Source of the DNA: Pilaira anomala
Taxonomy: Eukaryota; Mucoromycota; Mucoromycetes; Mucorales; Mucoraceae
DNA: 64,000 bases
Direction of reading: 5' to 3'
Assembly (NCBI GenBank): GCA_025716855.1
Contig: JAIXMQ010000004.1
Span: 62,001-126,000 of the forward strand
Under the pieces are notes generated by a model that saw only the letters and a program-made list of their open reading frames with translations, did no database searches and was not told where the DNA came from. Position 1 is the first letter of the stretch. The number at the start of each line of letters is the position of its first letter. Both the position numbers and the translations under genes were made by a program. Positions 58,922 to 64,000 of the stretch are shown here, piece after piece.

Positions 58922-60185
58922 ATAAATAGTTTAATAATGTATTATTTTAATGCATGCAAGTTGATTAATAACGCCCAACTCAATTACGTAGTAATAAATA
59001 ATAAGAAAGAAGCCAAGCGAAACCGATTTTTGCTACTCCCTATATATATAATGTGTAAAATAGATAAAATTGAAATAACAGGAATAATTGACAAAATAAG
59101 GAATGGCAATGGTAGATCATGTTTATATGTTATGCAAAACACAGAATACATAGGAGAATGATTGTATCGACATCATTCCAAAAGAGCCGAATACCGAATC
59201 TTGTGATGATAAAAAAAAGGGCATAAAAAAATCGTTGTCTATTCTCGAAGTAATATCACTTTTTTTTTTGATATTATTGTTTTTTAAGCAAGCATTCCTA
59301 AATAACAATAAGCAAGGAATGGTGGGAAATAAAGTAAATATGATTACAAGATCTCCGTGCACTGCATCATCGTATTTTGTAATTATATATTAATGTACAT
59401 TTATGTATAATTAATGTAAAAATATCATGTTAAAAATAGAGAAAAGGCTCCTATTAGTTGTAGTAGCATATAGATATATTTATATAAATCACAACTATAA
59501 AGTATAAAATAATAAATAATTATGTACAAGTTGAAAAAAACTTATTATCAAATCTATGCATCGAGTTTCTCTAAAAGGCTTAATTAAAATAGATATATAT
59601 ATTCTTGGCTACATGATTTACCCAGATCCCCGGAAGTAAAAGGGACTGCAAAAGAAGAAAAAAAAGTATACATGTATACAGGAAAAAAAAAGAACAAAAA
59701 CTATACAGGTACTCTTTTAAATAAGTTGGCCGTAAATATAATGCATCCCGTTTTAACATATAAAGTATAATGTACTTGTAATATTACTTTTTTATCATTT
59801 ATTGCTTGATATAGTATCCACTAAACTCCTTTTTTCTTTTTAGGATCTTACGAGTGTAATCCCTTATAAGTTTTTTGTATTATGCTTGGCCCGTGCGGCT
59901 GCATGAATAATAATAATAACAATAACAAAGAAACAAAAAAATAAAAAATAAAAAAATAAAAAAAAAAGAGTTCCGATCAGTAATTCATTCCTTGATATTC
60001 ACCGTAGAACAGTTGATACTGCATTTCTCAACCTGTTTCCCCTTTTTTTTTTTTACTTTTTTTTTTTTTGATTCAAAAAGAAAAAATAATTTATATAAAT
60101 TTCTTCTTTTTCTTTTTTCTAAAAGTAATATAAAGAGAATCTTTTCTTCTTTAATACACATACATACTTACATACATACATTATA
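58922..60185. other. 1.3 kb intergenic block
   Basis: No supported gene. It contains AT-rich sequence, an A tract near 59936-59969, T tracts at about 60044-60069 and a CATA repeat (about 60160-60181) just before the next start codon. It combines the PP4R2 3' flank with the promoter and leader of the HHCC protein. Confidence 0.55.
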
Positions 60186-61438
60186 ATGAGCTCTGCTGTA
60201 GCACTATACCCTCATCATCCTTATACAGGATACCGTTTTGAAAGTAATAACACGACTCGATTCTATTCACAATCAACTCCACCAGATGAAACATTTGATG
60301 ATGAAGATCAAATTCCTTCTGTAGACGAATTTCGTGCAATCATTGATGATTATTTAAATAATCTTAGCCCTAAAAAAAGAGACAAAGCATTAGTAGACCA
60401 AACTCGTTATGTATTAATTCAGCAAGTATTAAGAGACCCAAGAAATACTGCAATCTCAACTGCTCAATTCCGCTTCTGGGTAAAGAAAATGTTTCAGCTT
60501 CAACCTGGAACTACTGATTTGGTTTGTCATGATAATAAACCTGTCGCTATGAAAGAACAGATTTACGATATTCTCGTCAAAGCTCATAGAGAAGCCCATC
60601 ACGGTGGAAGAGATAAAACATCAGCTTTGGTAAAATTAATAACCAGTTGTGCTTATAATATTGTAAGCTAATTTTTTTTTCAATCAGGTAAGAAGAAGAT
60701 TCTCTTGGATTCCTAAGGAATTAGTTGCGAGATTTGTTCGCCATTGCCCATTTTGTATCACTCGTCGTAATAGTGGACATAGTCCTAGTACATTAATTTC
60801 AAAAAATTCTAGTCCTCGCTCCAGATATTCGAGACATGGTTGCTCATTTGATTCTGGTGCACCAACAATCTGCACACCCTCTTCATTAAAAGAAGAAAGT
60901 GATCTCTCATCAGGCCCACCTTCTTCTGATAGTGGATATGAGGCTACACCAAATTATGTCACCATGTCTTCTTCACCTTCACCAAGAAGACCGTATTTCA
61001 GTTCCATGTACGACAGAGATGATAACGGTTTTTTAGAGTGCCATTATGAACCATCATTCAATATGCATACCGGTTTCAGAAATAACAACGAAAGACATTC
61101 ATCGAATATGCATCCTTTATCACATCATCCCCAACCTCAACATCCTCAACCTCAATCACCTCTATTCTATAGTCAAGGCTACTCAGGTTACCCATTTTAC
61201 AGCACAGGTTATTATCCTAATGCATTAGGAATTACACCATGTCAAGAAAATTCTAGTAATAACTCATCAGCTGTTTCTGTTGCCGCTTCAGGTAACAATA
61301 CAGCAGCAGCAGCAGCAGCAGCAGCCGTAGCATTAATGAGATCTCCTAATAACACATCCGATTTATTATCTCATCATCAACAAGAGCAACAACAGCAGCA
61401 GAAACAACAACAGCAGCAACAACAACAACAACAACAGC

Positions 61439-61511
<73 letters not shown>

Positions 61512-61623
61512 GCAACAACAGCAACAACGACAACATTACAATACCCAACAAACATCTTCAAGTCATTACGTACCTTCTTATCCTCTTGCTCTGCCAGAGA
61601 ATGCATATGGAGCAGATATCTAG
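60186..61623 (+). CDS. Integrase-type HHCC zinc-binding protein with long polyglutamine tail
   Basis: Two exons, 60186-60629 and 60688-61623, give 459 residues. Residues about 134-171 form an HHCC zinc motif like the N-terminal domain of retroviral and Ty3/gypsy integrases: His 134 and His 138 in HREAHHGG, then WIPKELVARFVRHCPFC with Cys 168 and Cys 171. The intron falls inside this motif. There is no DDE catalytic core, reverse transcriptase or protease frame; the rest is Ser/P/H-rich, with an Ala run and then 41 consecutive glutamines (61405-61527). It looks like a domesticated host gene, perhaps a transcription regulator given polyQ and polyA (inference). The helices before the zinc motif (FRAIIDDYLNNL, then FWVKKMFQL) have no match I can name. 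Confidence 0.75.
61385..61530 (+). repeat. CAA/CAG repeat encoding polyglutamine
   Basis: A nearly pure CAA array with scattered CAG codons encodes 41 glutamines in a row by my count (61405-61527), plus shorter flanking runs broken by Glu, Lys and Arg. A GCA repeat encoding alanines lies just upstream near 61302-61324. Confidence 0.9.
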
Positions 61624-61991
61624 TCTCCCGAAAAATTCTTCCTTTTAATACATATTTTCTTTGTACGGTGTTTGTTATTGATTTCCTTCCGAATTTAAAT
61701 TAAAAAAATTTCATGTTGGAAAAAACACAATTCTCTCCATTTTTTTTACTTACATATTACACCCATTTCTTTTTTAACATATGCTCTTTTTTTTTTCCAA
61801 ATTTTTCACACTATGAAAAGATGTACTTTGCTTTTTATGCTTTCCTTTTTCTTTTTAGTTTATTAATATGAATATATACCCAAAACTCCCAGATTCTCGA
61901 TATATTCTTCTTCATCAATTTTCCCCACCCTTCCCATTTTGTGAATAAAACACTTATTTATTTTTTAATAAAAAAAAAACAACTCAAATAA

Positions 61992-63729
61992 TTATTCTAC
62001 TTTTAAACGACTGATTGATTCAATAAGCCATGTTGGATTGCGAACTTGATACTCCTTTAACCAAGCTAATTTTTTCTTATTTGTTTGACTACCACAAATA
62101 ATGATCGGTTGATCTTTATCCAAATTTTTTGGTACGGTTCCTGAACTAACTGGTCTGCGTCGTTCGACAGTACCTCCTCCAGAATCGATCAAGTAACCAA
62201 GATCTTTTTTGTTGTGCTTTTCTGAGAATTCCCCTGCAAAATAAAAATGCATGCCATAAAATAACGGATCCTCGTGATTCAATCTTCTTTTTCTTCCTTT
62301 AAAAGGTGCGTGAGTTAATCCGGATTTTGCATCGCCTTGTATTTCATATTTCTCCTCAGGTAACCACTGTTTCGCTTTCATACTATCCAATAACCCTTTA
62401 AAAATTATAACAGAATAAGAATCATGACGTCTATTAACTTCGTATCCTTAATAACAAACTTACATTCGGATGTTACTATCCATTTTCCATGAAGAACGCC
62501 AGAAAGATATTTTAATGTTCGAAAACATTTTTTATTGCTATCTACACTTGATATCACATGTGTTACTTCTTCCATATCCTTCAATTCTGTTCCAATCGTA
62601 AATTTCAATTTTGACTCTGCTACCTTTTCTATACTTTTATCAATGGTTTCTCTTTCCTCATCGAACACGGCTGTAAACATAACATGGACGTCTTTTGTTT
62701 CTGTTGTCTGTGATCTTCTCCTTGCCCTTGATGGTAATGTAGCTCCTTCTAAAGATTGGTCTGACAACGTGTTTCGATTAGAGCTAGTAGGTGTTTCGGT
62801 TCTTCTCGATCTCGTTTTCACTGTGGTCGTTGTCGGCTCAATCATAGGAATATTCCTATTTTTAAATTTCTTACACACACCACATGTTTGAAGACAAGCT
62901 TCATTCTCAAATTCACATTCTGTACATATCCACGTTTTACCTGTTGTTTCCTGATTTCATAAAGGTAGGTTATTTTTTATTCTTATTTTATATAATAAGG
63001 TATGATCTACTTACAGTTTCATCTGGCGTACGACGTGAATGTAATATATTTGTATTCGCAGATGTAGCAACAGGACTATGAGTTTCACTTACGGATTCTG
63101 CTGTTGACAATGTTGACGGTGCATCCATTACAATATCATCATCAAATTCAGCAGGTATAACATAGTTGGGCTTTGCTGTACTTCTAGTAGGTCGAACTGA
63201 CAACAAATCATCTAGGAAAGAATCACTCTTTTTAAACTTTTTACGGTCAGGTGGTAGATCACTATATTCATCTTCTAGATTATCCGATGAATCTTGCGTA
63301 CTGATATCTACGCGTTTATTTGAATTCTGTAAAAGTGAATTTCCAAGAGGTGTAAGTGAATGACTCAGTAAAGAGACCTTTAACTTGTTGACATATGACA
63401 CCAAATTATCGTGCATAGGATCTTTTAATAGATCTTCAGTTGTTGCTGGTAGTTCACACGTGGGACATTTTTCTGATTGTGCAAGTTTTTCTGAAATGCA
63501 ATCCCTAAAAATCAATTTTGAGATATTGTGCTTTGACAACAATATAAACTACTTACAAACAGAACCGGTGGCCGCATTCTGCTACAATTCTGGTTTGCCG
63601 TAATGTCGATAAACTAATCAGAACAATAAAGAAAGGAAATGTTACTATCGCGTTTATTTTCTACTTAATTAGGTCTTACCATACTTCACATTTTAAAAAC
63701 TGCTCAATCTTTAACAATGAACTTAACAT
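61992..63729 (-). CDS. RING / RanBP2-type zinc finger / tandem-BRCT protein, BARD1/BRCA1-like
   Basis: Exons 63729-63680, 63613-63557, 63504-63015, 62950-62464 and 62395-61992 give 495 residues. Residues 14-52 are a perfect C3HC4 RING: C14, C17, C30, H32, C35, C38, C49, C52 (LKCEVC, AECGHRFCLDC, KCPTC). A RanBP2-type finger follows at about 206-225 (W-x-C-x2-C-x10-C-x2-C). The C-terminal half has two BRCT repeats: the first with EEVTHVISS, FRTLKYLSGVLHGKWIVTSEW, the second with DPLFYGMHFYFAG and IDSGGGTVERRRP, ending in NPTWLIES. Order and wording resemble BARD1 and plant BRCA1/BARD1 more than Rad18 or other RING proteins; the RanBP2 finger is unusual there. Role inferred: E3 ubiquitin ligase in homologous-recombination repair. 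The RING is split over three exons. Confidence 0.85.
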
Positions 63730-63869
63730 GACGTTCGTGATTTAAATGGTCCGTAGTAAAAAGGAATGACAACAAACGACGCCTTTCTCTTCTGTAGGCA
63801 AACATGCTGAACTTCAAAAAAAAATAAGCCAATAAAAGTTGACATACATACTATGTAATTAAATGTTCA

Positions 63870-64000
63870 ACTTAGTGCATACACTCCCTTGTCTTGGATT
63901 CAGGAGATAGGCCTTTGGTTGTTGTAACAGGTGAATCTGTAGAAATTTCATCATTCCAAAAATTTTGATGTGATCGTGTTCCATTACTTCTATCTCCTCC
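63870..64000 (-). CDS. C-terminal part of a gene running off the right edge
   Basis: From 64000 leftward an open minus-strand frame reads GDRSNGTRSHQNFWNDE and continues to KGLSPESKTRECMH with a stop at about 63875. GTGTATG and GTATGC donor-like words near its end and a TTCAG at about 63811 allow alternative last exons that would extend towards or overlap the start of the RING-BRCT gene. I cannot choose among them and do not recognise the protein. Only the fact of coding sequence here is reasonably supported. Confidence 0.4.

Noticed and set aside
59123..59362. 79-codon minus-strand frame downstream of PP4R2
   Set aside because: Hydrophobic AT-rich composition, no splice context or motif, and it lies in the 3' flank of the PP4R2 gene.
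61346..61606. Poly-valine and poly-leucine frames on the minus strand
   Set aside because: They are the complement of the polyglutamine CAA array, not genes.

Overview
This is a eukaryotic nuclear window, most likely from a Mucoromycota (Mucorales-type) fungus. Genes carry many short introns (about 50-100 bp) with GTAAGT-type donors. Intergenic DNA is very AT-rich with long A/T homopolymers, TATATA runs and trinucleotide repeats. Ordinary fungal genes (C1-THF synthase, Mtr10-type transportin, Kes1-type OSBP) sit beside genes usually missing from Dikarya (AP-4 sigma, RalGAP-alpha, a BARD1/BRCA1-like RING-BRCT protein). I see no bacterial or organellar DNA, tRNA, rRNA or CRISPR. All exon coordinates are mine, from splice signals, reading-frame closure and family conservation. 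No transcript data were available.

Layout. 1-8.9 kb, minus strand: a Gyp5-type Rab-GAP (runs off the left edge), a histidine phosphatase and a Fun30/SMARCAD1 remodeler. 9-13 kb, plus: relic-like coding scraps, then a WDR44-like WD40 gene whose first exons lie 540 bp upstream of the obvious long frame. 13-25 kb, minus: a decayed PD-(D/E)XK-like repeat gene, a hexokinase, a hexokinase-like protein lacking the catalytic Asp, an OSBP-related protein, a Vps9-domain Rab5 GEF and an acyl-CoA-binding protein. 26.6-28.1 kb: an Hsp20 split by a coiled-coil insertion of about 370 residues. 29.5-37.3 kb, plus: a 21-exon RalGAP-alpha. 37-41 kb: a one-finger C2H2 protein, a secreted glutaminyl cyclase, a single-pass PPxY protein and a Myb-repeat protein. 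41.3-45 kb: trifunctional C1-THF synthase. 45.3-48.8 kb, minus: an amino-acid permease with three micro-exons and an AP-4 sigma gene made only of short exons. 48.8-54.6 kb is a gene-poor block with a 1.04 kb TTAA-flanked inverted-repeat element and a decayed DDE transposase. 54.6-64 kb: transportin-3/Mtr10, PP4 regulatory subunit 2, a polyQ protein with an integrase-type HHCC zinc motif, a RING/RanBP2-zinc-finger/BRCT protein, and the tail of one more gene.

There is no operon logic. Several genes share a membrane-traffic theme: two Rab regulators (TBC and Vps9), AP-4 sigma, an OSBP, a PPxY membrane protein and the WDR44-like protein. Two hexokinase paralogues lie in tandem, one predicted inactive. 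The main novelty candidates are the micro-exons of 11, 7 and 3 nt, the Hsp20 domain insertion, the AP-4 and BARD1/BRCA1-like genes in a fungus, and the large foldback element.
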